Below, in pieces: positions 1-7,992 of a DNA stretch of 42,128 nucleotides. The position numbers were made by a program, and so were the translations under genes. Below the pieces are notes generated by a model. The model was given only the letters and a program-made list of their open reading frames with translations, made no database searches and was not told the origin of the DNA. Every line of letters begins with the position of its first letter. The first letter of the stretch is position 1. This stretch comes from JAPLMW01 sp964619675 (GTDB lineage Bacteria; Planctomycetota; Phycisphaerae; Sedimentisphaerales; UBA12454): assembly GCA_964619675.1 (NCBI GenBank), contig CAZUEO010000021.1, positions 1 through 42,128 on the forward strand, given 5' to 3'.

Positions 1-111
1 TCCGGTATAGGCCTTTGTTTTATCAAACGCGATTCAAAGTCCTATAATATATGTTATGTTTCATTCGGGTTTTTGAGCTTATTCAAGGCAGGTTCAATGG
101 AAACGGCCTAA

Positions 112-1683
112 TCAGCTCTGTGCAGCGTAATTTATCATATCGCTGATAAGATGCCAGCAGGCGAAGGCCCTGTCAACAAGCCCCATATTCTGAAGGGCCT
201 CGCTTAGCGATGTCAGAGCGTTTTGAGAATCGAAGTTCTCATCCAGCCGCTGTCTGGTTGTTCTTAAAGCCTCTATAAAGTTGTTTCTGCTGCAGTACAA
301 TAATGAGGTTTTATAGTGTAGATTAAGAAGTTCCGGGCTTATTTTATCTTCGGTCACAAGATACATAAGAGCTCTGGATTTCTCGTCCATTTCTGCAAAA
401 CAGAGCGCCAGCCTGGTGCGCGCCCTGTAATGGGTCGGGTTTCTCTGGATGATTTGGCTAAAGCTTTCGGCTGCATCCTGAAACAGCCTCTTTTTCATAA
501 ACAGCAGGCCGAGGGCGTACAATAATGACTGGTTATCCGGGTTGAGCAAACACTGCTGTTTTAGAGACTCGAATATAACATTAAGGCTTTCCTGCCCCTC
601 CGGTAACCCGATATGGGCAGCCGCACAATATCGCAGTTTTGCAGCCTCAGCAAAAAGGATACAACTATTCTGCTGAATTGTGGTGCCGAGCATCAAAGTG
701 CCGTATAAATCGGCAGGGTCCTGTGTCTTTTGTTGTGCCGCAGCCAGACCGACATACGCATCCACAATTTCATCGTTTACTGCCGCAGCCTTGTTAAAAC
801 ACTCAGCAGCAGCGGCAAAGTTCCCGCCAGCCACATACAGAGAGCCGAGTTTTACAAACCCCTGCAGAAAATTGGGCTGCAGCCTTACGGCTTTTTCATA
901 TTCTGCTATGGCTTCTGCCGTGTTGCCATCGTCCGCAAGCACATCCGCAAGCTGTAAATGAAGCTCCGCTGAATCAGGCTGCTGGGCAAGGATGCTGTTT
1001 ATATGTTCAATCGCTTGATAGTGCCCGCCGCATTCGATTATCTCCTGTATTTTCTCCTCTTCCAGTGAGCTTATGAAGTTGTCCGGATGAATGAGTATCG
1101 CACTGTTAAATGCGTCAATCGCAGCCTCATAGCAGCTGTTCTGCATAAACAGATGCCCCAAAAGCACATGTGTCTCAATGTCGCCGGGATACTCACTTCT
1201 ATGGTGCACATATTCCTTTATCGCCCTTTCGACCTGGCCGTTTTTGAAATAAATCGCCGCCAGTCGCAACCTTGGCAGTTCAAGATAATCCTTGAATTTC
1301 AGGCAGTCCTGGTAAAATTCAACGGCCTGGGCCTCTTTGCCGAGCCTTTCATAGCAGTGTCCCAGTGCATAAAGTGCGATAGTATTGCTTGGCTGCCTGT
1401 AATAAACTGACTGTAAGTTCTCGACGGCCCCTGCCAGACTGGAGTTTTCAAGACATATCGCTGTTGCAGCCATTCTGCCTATGACACAATCCGGCTTTTC
1501 GAGCAGGTACTGATTGACTTTTTGCTCTGCAATGTCAGAGCTTGCCAAAGACACAAGGTTTAAAACTTCGCCAATCTCCTCAAATTCGGGATTATTTTTG
1601 GTGACTGTATCAATCCAGTGCCACAAAAGAGCTGGAGTGTCAACGGCAATTCCCCTGCCGAGAATTTCAAGCAGTTTAGACAT
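112..1683 (-). CDS. TPR-repeat protein of unknown role
   Basis: This 523-residue protein is built almost entirely of tetratricopeptide repeats. Clear TPR units lie at about residues 100-135 (ALGHCYERLGKEAQAVEFY), 135-200, 235-305 (AEAIAEYEKAVRLQP) and 385-450, each with the small/large residue pattern and a proline near the end of helix B. No signal peptide, membrane segment or catalytic domain is visible, so it is probably a cytoplasmic scaffold or adaptor. It is a lone gene: the flank to its left (1-111) shows no gene, and the next gene to its right is on the other strand. The ATG at 1683 lacks an obvious Shine-Dalgarno sequence. A perfect 9-bp palindrome lies 30-55 bases upstream of the start. 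The TPR call is firm and the function is unknown. Confidence 0.85.
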   Translation of the reverse strand: MSKLLEILGRGIAVDTPALLWHWIDTVTKNNPEFEEIGEVLNLVSLASSDIAEQKVNQYLLEKPDCVIGRMAATAICLENSSLAGAVENLQSVYYRQPSNTIALYALGHCYERLGKEAQAVEFYQDCLKFKDYLELPRLRLAAIYFKNGQVERAIKEYVHHRSEYPGDIETHVLLGHLFMQNSCYEAAIDAFNSAILIHPDNFISSLEEEKIQEIIECGGHYQAIEHINSILAQQPDSAELHLQLADVLADDGNTAEAIAEYEKAVRLQPNFLQGFVKLGSLYVAGGNFAAAAECFNKAAAVNDEIVDAYVGLAAAQQKTQDPADLYGTLMLGTTIQQNSCILFAEAAKLRYCAAAHIGLPEGQESLNVIFESLKQQCLLNPDNQSLLYALGLLFMKKRLFQDAAESFSQIIQRNPTHYRARTRLALCFAEMDEKSRALMYLVTEDKISPELLNLHYKTSLLYCSRNNFIEALRTTRQRLDENFDSQNALTSLSEALQNMGLVDRAFACWHLISDMINYAAQS

Positions 1684-1712
1684 ATTAGTAAAGTGTTTAA
1701 TGTTTACAGCTT

Positions 1713-1738
1713 ACAGTTAACTATACACTGTTAACTGT
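1713..1738. promoter_or_regulatory. Palindrome upstream of the TPR gene, possible operator
   Basis: ACAGTTAAC at 1713-1721 and GTTAACTGT at 1730-1738 form a perfect inverted repeat with an 8-base spacer. On the minus strand the spacer and right arm contain TATAGT, a -10-like hexamer placed about 40 bases before the start codon at 1683. The symmetry and position fit a dimeric repressor site over a promoter. No -35 match was found, so the operator role is a guess. Confidence 0.3.
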
Positions 1739-1958
1739 TCACTTTGTTTATCGACAACATAAAAGGCGGGCTTAATGGAAATGCGAAGAAAATATGCGTT
1801 TTTGGCTTAAAATAGAGGTTTTTCTGCAACTTCTATAACGGCTGTAACGAGTTTTCCGGCAGTGCCCCCCTCTTTAATCCGTAAATCAAAATGCTCCAAA
1901 AATTGGGAACAGAGAATAAGGGTGTAATGGCACAAAGTTAATTGTCGAAAAATTTTAT

Positions 1959-1985
1959 TTGACATATTTTTTAGACCCGTATAAT
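1959..1985 (+). promoter_or_regulatory. Putative sigma-70-type promoter
   Basis: A perfect TTGACA at 1959-1964 and a perfect TATAAT at 1980-1985 are separated by 15 bases, slightly shorter than the ideal 17. Transcription would begin near 1992 and run toward the chemosensory kinase gene through a leader of about 490 bases that ends in an intrinsic terminator. The rest of 1739-2324 shows no recognisable gene. The only other item seen is a GTG-started open frame of about 50 codons near 2138 behind AAGGGG, with no recognisable product. Confidence 0.45.
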
Positions 1986-2324
1986 CTGATATATAAATGG
2001 GACTAAACCACAGCCGAAAATAGGCACATTGTTGATTCGGCAATTGCTTGTATGCCAAAAAACAGTTGGCTATTATGCAATGCTCGCGGCTGATAGCGTA
2101 TATCATGGATATACGATAGCAGCACGAAGGGGTATATTGTGCGAGATTGTGACCTTAGTAGTGAATTTGCTGATGCTTGGGGACGCACAGAGGAAAAAGT
2201 TTGTCTAAATTCTATTAGCCGGCCTTTTATGCATTTCTTTTATATACGGATATATAAGGTGATAGTCTCATTAGCAAATAGGAGTCGGTACTGATTAGGG
2301 GAAGTCTTTGCAAGGACGCTAAAG

Positions 2325-2429
2325 ATGTTAAATAAGACAAAACAGCCAGCCCAGAAAACAGGAATCGATATACCGGGTGATGTGCCCTGGGGTGTGGGTT
2401 TAACAAATTTAACAAAATTTTCTTACTAA
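2325..2429 (+). pseudogene. 34-codon MEDS-domain remnant (or leader peptide)
   Basis: An ATG at 2325 follows AAGGA at 2312-2316 (8-base spacing) and opens a 34-codon frame. Its residues 12-23 (TGIDIPGDVPWG) match the typical N-terminal start of MEDS sensory domains (DcmR family), where the usual text is a variant of IDxxGDVPWG followed by THFC. Here the match stops abruptly and the frame ends 11 codons later. The TAA overlaps the first bases of the terminator hairpin at 2428. It is best read as the stump of a deleted MEDS sensor gene. Because it is still translatable and ends on a terminator, it could also act as a leader peptide. The domain match is from memory of the family. Confidence 0.5.
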
Positions 2430-2469
2430 CCCAAACTCTGCGGTGAAAACCGTAGGATTTGGGTTTTTT
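2428..2469 (+). terminator. Strong intrinsic terminator just before the CheB-CheR kinase gene
   Basis: AACCCAAA (2428-2435) pairs with TTTGGGTT (2458-2465). The stem continues inward through TGCGGT/ACCGTA to a GAAA tetraloop, with one mismatch and two G-U pairs. Six T residues (2464-2469, the first two in the stem) follow. The hairpin ends only 14 bases before the start codon at 2484, leaving almost no room for a separate promoter, so the downstream gene is probably reached by read-through or antitermination. Confidence 0.8.
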
Positions 2470-2483
2470 ATTTTGGTGCAGAT

Positions 2484-5400
2484 ATGCGAAAAAAAATAAA
2501 AGTAACACCAAAAAAGAAAAAGAATATATCTGCGAATCCCAAAACAGCATCTTTTCCCATTGTCGGTATCGGAGCTTCAGCCGGCGGTCTTGAAGCATAT
2601 CAGGAATTACTCAAGAATCTGTCAGCTAAACCCGGAATGGCATTTGTATTTATAATGCATTTATCGCCGGGACATAAAAGCATGCTGACGGAACTGCTTG
2701 CCAGGTCAACAAAAATACCGGTAAGAGAAATAAAGAGCGGTATGCCCATAGAGGTCAACCATGTTTATATAATACCGCCAAGCACCAATGTTTCTGTCAC
2801 AAACGGAAGACTAAAACTTAACAAGATGAAAGATGCCGGGTTAAAACGTATGCCGATAGACTGGTTTTTCCGTTCGCTGGCAGAAGAGCATGGGAACAGG
2901 GCTATCGGAGTTATTCTTTCAGGAACAGCAACAGACGGGACGCTGGGAGCCGAGGCCATAAAGGCCGAAGGCGGTATTATTTTTGCACAGGATGAAAAGA
3001 GCGCTAAATACAGTGGTATGCTGCAAAGCGCGATTGGGGCAGGATGTGTGGATTTTGTGCTCCCGCCCAAAAGGATTGCCCGTGAGCTGGAGCGCATAGC
3101 AAAACATCCCCTTATATCGTCTGCCGGGCTTGTTAAGACAGATAAATCAATCATAACGCCAGATAAAGGCCTTGGAAGTATTTTTGATATATTGCACTCG
3201 GCCAAGGGGCTGGACTTCACTCATTATAAAACCACTACCATCAACAGACGCGTATCGCGGCGGATGGTTTTGCTGAAATTGGAAAATCTCAAGAACTACG
3301 TAAAGTTCCTGCGCGAGAATAAAGACGAGGTAGAAAATCTTTATGAAGACCTGCTGCTAAAGGTTACCAGTTTTTTCCGTGACCCGAACGCTTTTCATAC
3401 ACTGGAAAAACGGATAATACCTGCAATTCTTAAAAACAAGACAAAAGGTCAGGAGATAAGGGTATGGGTTCCGGGATGTTCCAGCGGCGAGGAAGCTTAT
3501 TCTATTGCTATATGCCTTATTGAAGCGATGGGCAATAAAAGCAGTGCGGTTCCTGTCCGGATTTTTGCAACCGATGTGAGCGAAAGCAGTATTAACAAGG
3601 CGCGCCGGGGCATTTACGGCAAAAATATAAGAAACGATGTTACGCCTGAGCGATTAAAAAGGTTTTTCACCAAAAAAGGCAACTCTTATAAGGTTTCCAA
3701 GCTGCTGAGGGAGATGTGTATTTTTTCAAAACAGAATGTGTTCAGCGACCCGCCCTTCTCCAATGTAGACCTTATAAGCTGCCGCAACCTGCTTATATAC
3801 ATGCAGCCGGTTTTGCAGGAGAATGTATTCCATAAATTTCATTATGCACTCAAGCCTGACGGGTTTCTCCTTTTAGGAAGCGCGGAATCCGCAGGCGGCT
3901 ATTCAAATATTTTTAAGACGCTGGACAGAAAGCAGAGAATTTTTGTAAAAAAATATCTGCCGGCAGAGCCAAAACTTGAATTAGGTCCTAAATATTATCC
4001 GTCAAATAAATTAGAAATCAAGGAAAAGACAGGTATCAGGAAAGGCAAAGAGACCGATATTGAAAGCATGGTAGAACGGGCTGTGCTTAGCGAATACGCT
4101 CCCTGCGGGGTGCTGACAGACAGCGATATGGAAGTCGTTCAGTTCCGCGGACATACCGGGCGCTATCTTGAATCAGCGGCAGGCAAACCGAGCCTTAACA
4201 TATTCAAATTGGCGAAGGAAGAATTGTTTCTGCCTTTGCGCGCGGCGATATACAAGGCAAGGGAAACAAAACATACGGTAAAAAGAGAAGCGGAGGATGT
4301 AAAGTATAATGGCCGCAGGATGAGAGTTAATATAACCGTTGTTCCTGTGAAATCCGGGGTCTTTAAAGATGAATTCTTTCTGGTGCTTTTTGACGAAATT
4401 GCCAGGGCGGCTGCGTCTAAGAATTTGCCAAAAGGACGCAGGAAAGTATCCTTAAAGGGAAAATCCGTTAAAAGCGACAAGTATGTCAATGAGCTCCAAA
4501 AAGAACTTGCAGAAACAAAAGAATATCTTCAGGCAGTTATAGAAGAACAGGAAAGCGCTAACGAAGAAGTGAAAACAGCTAATGAGGAAATACTATCAAG
4601 TAATGAGGAACTGCTAAGCACCAACGAGGAACTGGAAACTGCCAAAGAAGAACTGCAGTCTGCAAATGAAGAACTGATTACCACTAACGAGGAGCTGCAG
4701 AACCGTAATAAGGAAGTCGTTCTGCTGAATAATGACTTGATAAACTTACTTAGCAGTATCAATATGCCGGTCATTATGATGGGGACAGACTTATGTGTCC
4801 GCAGGATAACTCCCCAGGCAGAAAAGAGGCTTAATATAATTTCTTCCGACATCGGCAGGCCGATAAGCAAGATTAAACTCAATGTAGATATTCCGGATTT
4901 CGAGAAAATACTTTTGGATGTAATAGAGACCCTTCATCCGAAGACATTTGAAATAAAAAGCATAGAAGGAAACTGGTATTCGACATATATCAGGCCATAC
5001 CGCACTTTAGATAATAAGATTAATGGGGTGGTCGCGATTTTTATTGATATCACCAAGCGCAAGCAATTGGAGAGGAAATTGGCACAGGCAAAGGAAGAAG
5101 CATTTAGAGCTGTTTTTGATAATGCAGGGGATGGAATACTGATAGCCGATACGGGAAATAAGAAATTCTACGAGGGTAATAAAGCAATTTGCCGGATGCT
5201 CGGTTACAGCTCGGAGGAAATTAAAAATTTAGGGATTATGGATATTCATCCTGAAAAAGATATCCCTTATGCTATTAATCAATTTGAAAGGCAATTAAAA
5301 GGAGAATTTAACTTATCCAGGGATTTGCCCATAAAGAGAAAAGACGGCAGCATTTTTTATGCTGACGCTAATGCAACAACTATCACAATTGCCGGGAAGA

Positions 5401-6662
5401 TATATCTAATTGGATTCTTTCATGATACCACCGAGCGCAAGAAGGCGGAGGAAATGGTGCGGGAGAGCGAGGACAGGTATCGGAGTATCTATGCAGCGTC
5501 CCATGACGCTATTATGACCCTTGAACCGCCGACTTGGAAGTTCACATCCGGAAACCCGGCAACAATAGAAATGTTCAGGGCGAAGAACGAGGCGGAATTT
5601 TTGTCTTATGAGCCCTGGAGATTGTCTCCCGAGCTGCAGCCGGACGGGCGTGCCTCGGACGAGAAGGCCAAAGAAATGATCGAAGCGGCGATGCGCAAAG
5701 GCTCCCACTTCTTCGAGTGGGTACACAAGCGGCTAAGCGGCGAGGAATTTCTTGCAGATGTGCTGTTATCGAGGGGCGAGCAGAGCGGAAGAGCGTTCCT
5801 CCATGCGGTTGTCAGGGACCACACCGAGCGTGAGAAGGCGGCGGCGGAGAAAAGACACACGGCGGAATTAAAAACTGCTACAGAAATAAAGTCCAGCTTT
5901 ACCTCTATGGTTTCGCATGAGCTCAGGAGCCCGCTGGGAGCTATCAAAGAGGGCATAAATCTTGTTTTAGAGGGCCTGGCAGGAAATATCAATGATGAGC
6001 AGAAGGACCTGCTGGATACCGCCAAAAGGAATACCGATAGATTGGGACGCTTGATTAATAATGTTTTGGATTTCCAGAAAATGGATTCAGGGAAAATGGA
6101 GTTTGATATCAGGGAAAATGATATTAATGAGGCAGTGCTGGAGGTCAATAAAGCCATGGGCTTTTTGGCAAAAGAAAAAGGCCTGGATTTAGCAGTAGAT
6201 ACAGACAACAGCATACCCAGGGTAAGGTTTGATAAAGACAAGATTATTCAGGTGCTTACTAATTTGGTGAGTAATGCCATAAAATATACCGAAAAAGGAA
6301 ATATTACTATCAGCACGAAGCAGGAAGCCAATACGGTGCATGTAATCGTGCAGGATACCGGCATAGGCATTAAAGCCGAAGATATGGAAAAGCTTTTTTG
6401 TGCCTTTGAGCAATTAGACATAACAAGAGATAAGAAAAAAGGCGGCACAGGCCTGGGATTGGTGATTTCTAAAGAGATTATTCTCGTGCATAGAGGAAAC
6501 ATCTGGGCAAAGTCAGAAGCGGGTAAGGGTTCGGCTTTTCATTTTACTATTCCCAAGAAGTTTAAGGAGAAAAAGAAAATTGGAGAGATTCTTGTTGGAG
6601 AAGGGAAAATCACCGAGGATGATTTAAAAGAGGCATTGGAAAATCAGGAAAAGCAGGAATGA
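2484..6662 (+). CDS. CheB-CheR-PAS-histidine kinase fusion (chemosensory hybrid)
   Basis: This is a 1392-residue soluble signalling protein. A CheB methylesterase domain spans about residues 26-210, with the serine in GIGASAGG, the histidine in FIMHLSPGH and the aspartate in TATDGT. A CheR methyltransferase spans about 240-500 (TSFFRD, PGCSSGEEAYS, SCRNLLIYM). A glutamate/asparagine-rich coiled coil (about 665-755) and three PAS domains (about 760-870, 872-990, 995-1125) follow. HisKA has His1145 in SHELRSP, and the HATPase_c domain has the DTGIG and GTGLGL boxes. The last 30 residues (IGEILVGEGKIT...LKEALENQ) resemble one motif of the c-di-GMP-binding MshEN domain. There is no receiver domain of its own, but stand-alone receivers follow at once, so phosphate probably goes to them. 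No chemoreceptor gene is nearby. The ATG lies 14 bases after a terminator and has only a weak GGTG upstream. Confidence 0.93.
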   Translation: MRKKIKVTPKKKKNISANPKTASFPIVGIGASAGGLEAYQELLKNLSAKPGMAFVFIMHLSPGHKSMLTELLARSTKIPVREIKSGMPIEVNHVYIIPPSTNVSVTNGRLKLNKMKDAGLKRMPIDWFFRSLAEEHGNRAIGVILSGTATDGTLGAEAIKAEGGIIFAQDEKSAKYSGMLQSAIGAGCVDFVLPPKRIARELERIAKHPLISSAGLVKTDKSIITPDKGLGSIFDILHSAKGLDFTHYKTTTINRRVSRRMVLLKLENLKNYVKFLRENKDEVENLYEDLLLKVTSFFRDPNAFHTLEKRIIPAILKNKTKGQEIRVWVPGCSSGEEAYSIAICLIEAMGNKSSAVPVRIFATDVSESSINKARRGIYGKNIRNDVTPERLKRFFTKKGNSYKVSKLLREMCIFSKQNVFSDPPFSNVDLISCRNLLIYMQPVLQENVFHKFHYALKPDGFLLLGSAESAGGYSNIFKTLDRKQRIFVKKYLPAEPKLELGPKYYPSNKLEIKEKTGIRKGKETDIESMVERAVLSEYAPCGVLTDSDMEVVQFRGHTGRYLESAAGKPSLNIFKLAKEELFLPLRAAIYKARETKHTVKREAEDVKYNGRRMRVNITVVPVKSGVFKDEFFLVLFDEIARAAASKNLPKGRRKVSLKGKSVKSDKYVNELQKELAETKEYLQAVIEEQESANEEVKTANEEILSSNEELLSTNEELETAKEELQSANEELITTNEELQNRNKEVVLLNNDLINLLSSINMPVIMMGTDLCVRRITPQAEKRLNIISSDIGRPISKIKLNVDIPDFEKILLDVIETLHPKTFEIKSIEGNWYSTYIRPYRTLDNKINGVVAIFIDITKRKQLERKLAQAKEEAFRAVFDNAGDGILIADTGNKKFYEGNKAICRMLGYSSEEIKNLGIMDIHPEKDIPYAINQFERQLKGEFNLSRDLPIKRKDGSIFYADANATTITIAGKIYLIGFFHDTTERKKAEEMVRESEDRYRSIYAASHDAIMTLEPPTWKFTSGNPATIEMFRAKNEAEFLSYEPWRLSPELQPDGRASDEKAKEMIEAAMRKGSHFFEWVHKRLSGEEFLADVLLSRGEQSGRAFLHAVVRDHTEREKAAAEKRHTAELKTATEIKSSFTSMVSHELRSPLGAIKEGINLVLEGLAGNINDEQKDLLDTAKRNTDRLGRLINNVLDFQKMDSGKMEFDIRENDINEAVLEVNKAMGFLAKEKGLDLAVDTDNSIPRVRFDKDKIIQVLTNLVSNAIKYTEKGNITISTKQEANTVHVIVQDTGIGIKAEDMEKLFCAFEQLDITRDKKKGGTGLGLVISKEIILVHRGNIWAKSEAGKGSAFHFTIPKKFKEKKKIGEILVGEGKITEDDLKEALENQEKQE

Positions 6663-6712
6663 TTTTTGTTTATCGTGTATTGCAAAAAAATATTATTTGA
6701 GATAGAGGTCTT

Positions 6713-7084
6713 ATGGCAAAGATGATTTTGATAATTGATGATGATGCGGATTGGGTACAGATGATTAGCAAGAGGCTGCGAATCAACGGATACCAGGTAG
6801 AAGCAGCATTTGATTCTATACAAGCGGTTTCGCAGGCGCTAAAATTAAAACCAGATTTGATCCTTTTGGATATTATGATGCCTGCGGGCGACGGCATCGG
6901 AGTGCTTGATAATCTAAGGGGGAATGTCAATACATTTAATATACCTGTAATAGCACTTACAGCACTAAGCGATAAGCAAACAGTAGAAGCTATAGTGGAA
7001 TTGGGCGTATCCGGGTATTTTGTAAAACCAACGGATATGAGCAAGTTGTTAGAGAAGATAGGAGAAGTTTTAATTAAGGAATGA
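6713..7084 (+). CDS. Stand-alone response regulator receiver (REC 1)
   Basis: This single-domain receiver has 123 residues. The acidic pocket is Asp9/Asp10, the phosphoacceptor is Asp53 in LILLDIMMP, the switch residue is Thr83 and the conserved lysine is Lys105 (VKPTD). No output domain is attached, so it acts as a CheY- or Spo0F-like relay. It starts 50 bases after the hybrid kinase with AGAGG 5-6 bases before the ATG, and is likely cotranscribed with it. The kinase partner is inferred from position only. Confidence 0.9.
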   Translation: MAKMILIIDDDADWVQMISKRLRINGYQVEAAFDSIQAVSQALKLKPDLILLDIMMPAGDGIGVLDNLRGNVNTFNIPVIALTALSDKQTVEAIVELGVSGYFVKPTDMSKLLEKIGEVLIKE

Positions 7085-7118
7085 ATCAGATTCACTATTC
7101 AATAACAAGGAAAGCTCT

Positions 7119-7481
7119 ATGGGCAAAAAAATACTGGTTGTTGACGACGAGCCAGACCTGCTAAAAGTTACATTACTTAGACTAAAGAAGACTGGTTATG
7201 AGGTATTTGGCAGCGCAGACGGGCGAGAGGCTTTGGATCTGGTTCGCCAAATTATACCCGATTTGATAATTCTTGATGTGTATCTTCCGGGGATTAATGG
7301 CGATGATGTTGCCAAAATATTGAAGAAGGACGACGAGTTGAAGCATATACCTATAATTTTAATCTCCGCTACTACCAGAACTCTTGATGTAAAAGCCAGG
7401 GAATGCGGAGCGGATGGTTATATCATCAAGCCGTTTGAACCTGAAGAGTTAATCAGCATAGCAAAAAAGATCCTGGAATAA
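7119..7481 (+). CDS. Stand-alone response regulator receiver (REC 2)
   Basis: This is a single receiver domain of 120 residues with Asp9/Asp10, phosphoacceptor Asp53 (LIILDVYLP), Ser83 in place of the usual threonine (still a normal switch residue) and Lys104 (IIKPF). AAGGA sits 7 bases before the ATG. It follows REC 1 by 34 bases in the same direction and precedes the duplicated REC pair. It lacks an output domain. It differs clearly from REC 3 and REC 4, so it is not part of the recent duplication. Confidence 0.9.
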   Translation: MGKKILVVDDEPDLLKVTLLRLKKTGYEVFGSADGREALDLVRQIIPDLIILDVYLPGINGDDVAKILKKDDELKHIPIILISATTRTLDVKARECGADGYIIKPFEPEELISIAKKILE

Positions 7482-7496
7482 AATGGAGGAGCAGAA

Positions 7497-7538
7497 ATGG
7501 ATAAAAATAAAATACCAAATGGAAAGGTGATATCATGA
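7497..7538 (+). CDS. 13-residue open frame coupled to REC 3, possible leader peptide
   Basis: GGAGGA at 7485-7490 stands 6 bases before an ATG at 7497 that encodes MDKNKIPNGKVIS. Its TGA overlaps the ATG of REC 3 (ATGA at 7535-7538), the usual geometry of translational coupling. The first residues resemble the start of many receiver proteins (MDKNKI...), so it may instead be the relic of an older start. In the second copy of the duplication the same opening recurs at 7993 but ends after eight codons, so coupling is lost there. Very short and not recognised. Confidence 0.3.
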   Translation: MDKNKIPNGKVIS

Positions 7539-7915
7539 AGAAAGTACTTATTGTCGACGACGAAGAAGATGCCCTGCAGATGCTTGGTAAAAGATTAACA
7601 ACTGAAGGATATTCTGTTATTACCGCGACTAACGGCAAGGATGCCATAGCTTTGGCAAAATCGCAACACCCTGACATTATTATACTTGATATAATAATGC
7701 CGGAGATGGAAGGCGGCCAAGTGGCGGCAGAGTTGAAGGAGCATCCCTTAACCAGAAGTATTCCTTTGATACTTTTAACTGCTATGCTTTCAAAGGAAGA
7801 GGAGGAAAAATATGGCTCAATGGTCGGCGGCCATATTGCTCTTGCCAAGCCTCTTGATGCAGAAAAATTATTAGATCAGATGAAAAAACTTTTAGATAGT
7901 ACAGCAGTTTTGTAA
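7535..7915 (+). CDS. Stand-alone response regulator receiver (REC 3)
   Basis: This single receiver has 126 residues, with Asp8/Asp9, phosphoacceptor Asp52 (IIILDIIMP), Thr82 and Lys105 (ALAKP). It has no output domain. GAAAGGTGAT precedes the ATG. It is the first member of a duplicated pair with REC 4. The two proteins share the N-terminal pattern KK-LIVDDEED, GKRLT and the C-terminal pattern AKPLD-EKLL-Q-KKLL, and differ mostly on the alpha-4/beta-5 face used for partner choice. The kinase partner is probably the upstream hybrid kinase, by position. Confidence 0.9.
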   Translation: MKKVLIVDDEEDALQMLGKRLTTEGYSVITATNGKDAIALAKSQHPDIIILDIIMPEMEGGQVAAELKEHPLTRSIPLILLTAMLSKEEEEKYGSMVGGHIALAKPLDAEKLLDQMKKLLDSTAVL

Positions 7916-7992
7916 AAGTTATATGTATCGACCATTGCTTCACCTGCCTTGCATTTGCCGAATGTTGGGGCGTATAAGAGACAAGGGCGAAA

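Larger units (their letters stand above)
7497..7940 (+). repeat. Tandem duplication, copy 1 (REC 3 unit)
   Basis: The segment from the ATGGATAAAAATAAAAT motif at 7497 through the REC 3 gene and past its stop to 'TGTATCGACC' is repeated at 7993-8460. The genes are clear paralogues, and matching non-coding borders are kept on both sides (GAAAGGTGATAT before the ATG; GTAAAAGTTA and TGTATCGACC after the stop). Border conservation shows that one DNA segment was duplicated, not just the coding region. Confidence 0.8.

Noticed and set aside
2255..2335. Possible c-di-GMP (GEMM) riboswitch before the hybrid kinase
   Set aside because: GCAAA and GGACGCTAAAG resemble conserved pieces, but an extra base breaks the core and the second stem is missing. 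An RF01051 covariance search would decide.
4540..4740. Low-complexity repeat in the kinase gene (NEEL-like units)
   Set aside because: This is the usual coiled coil between CheR and PAS in this protein family, not a separate repeat element.
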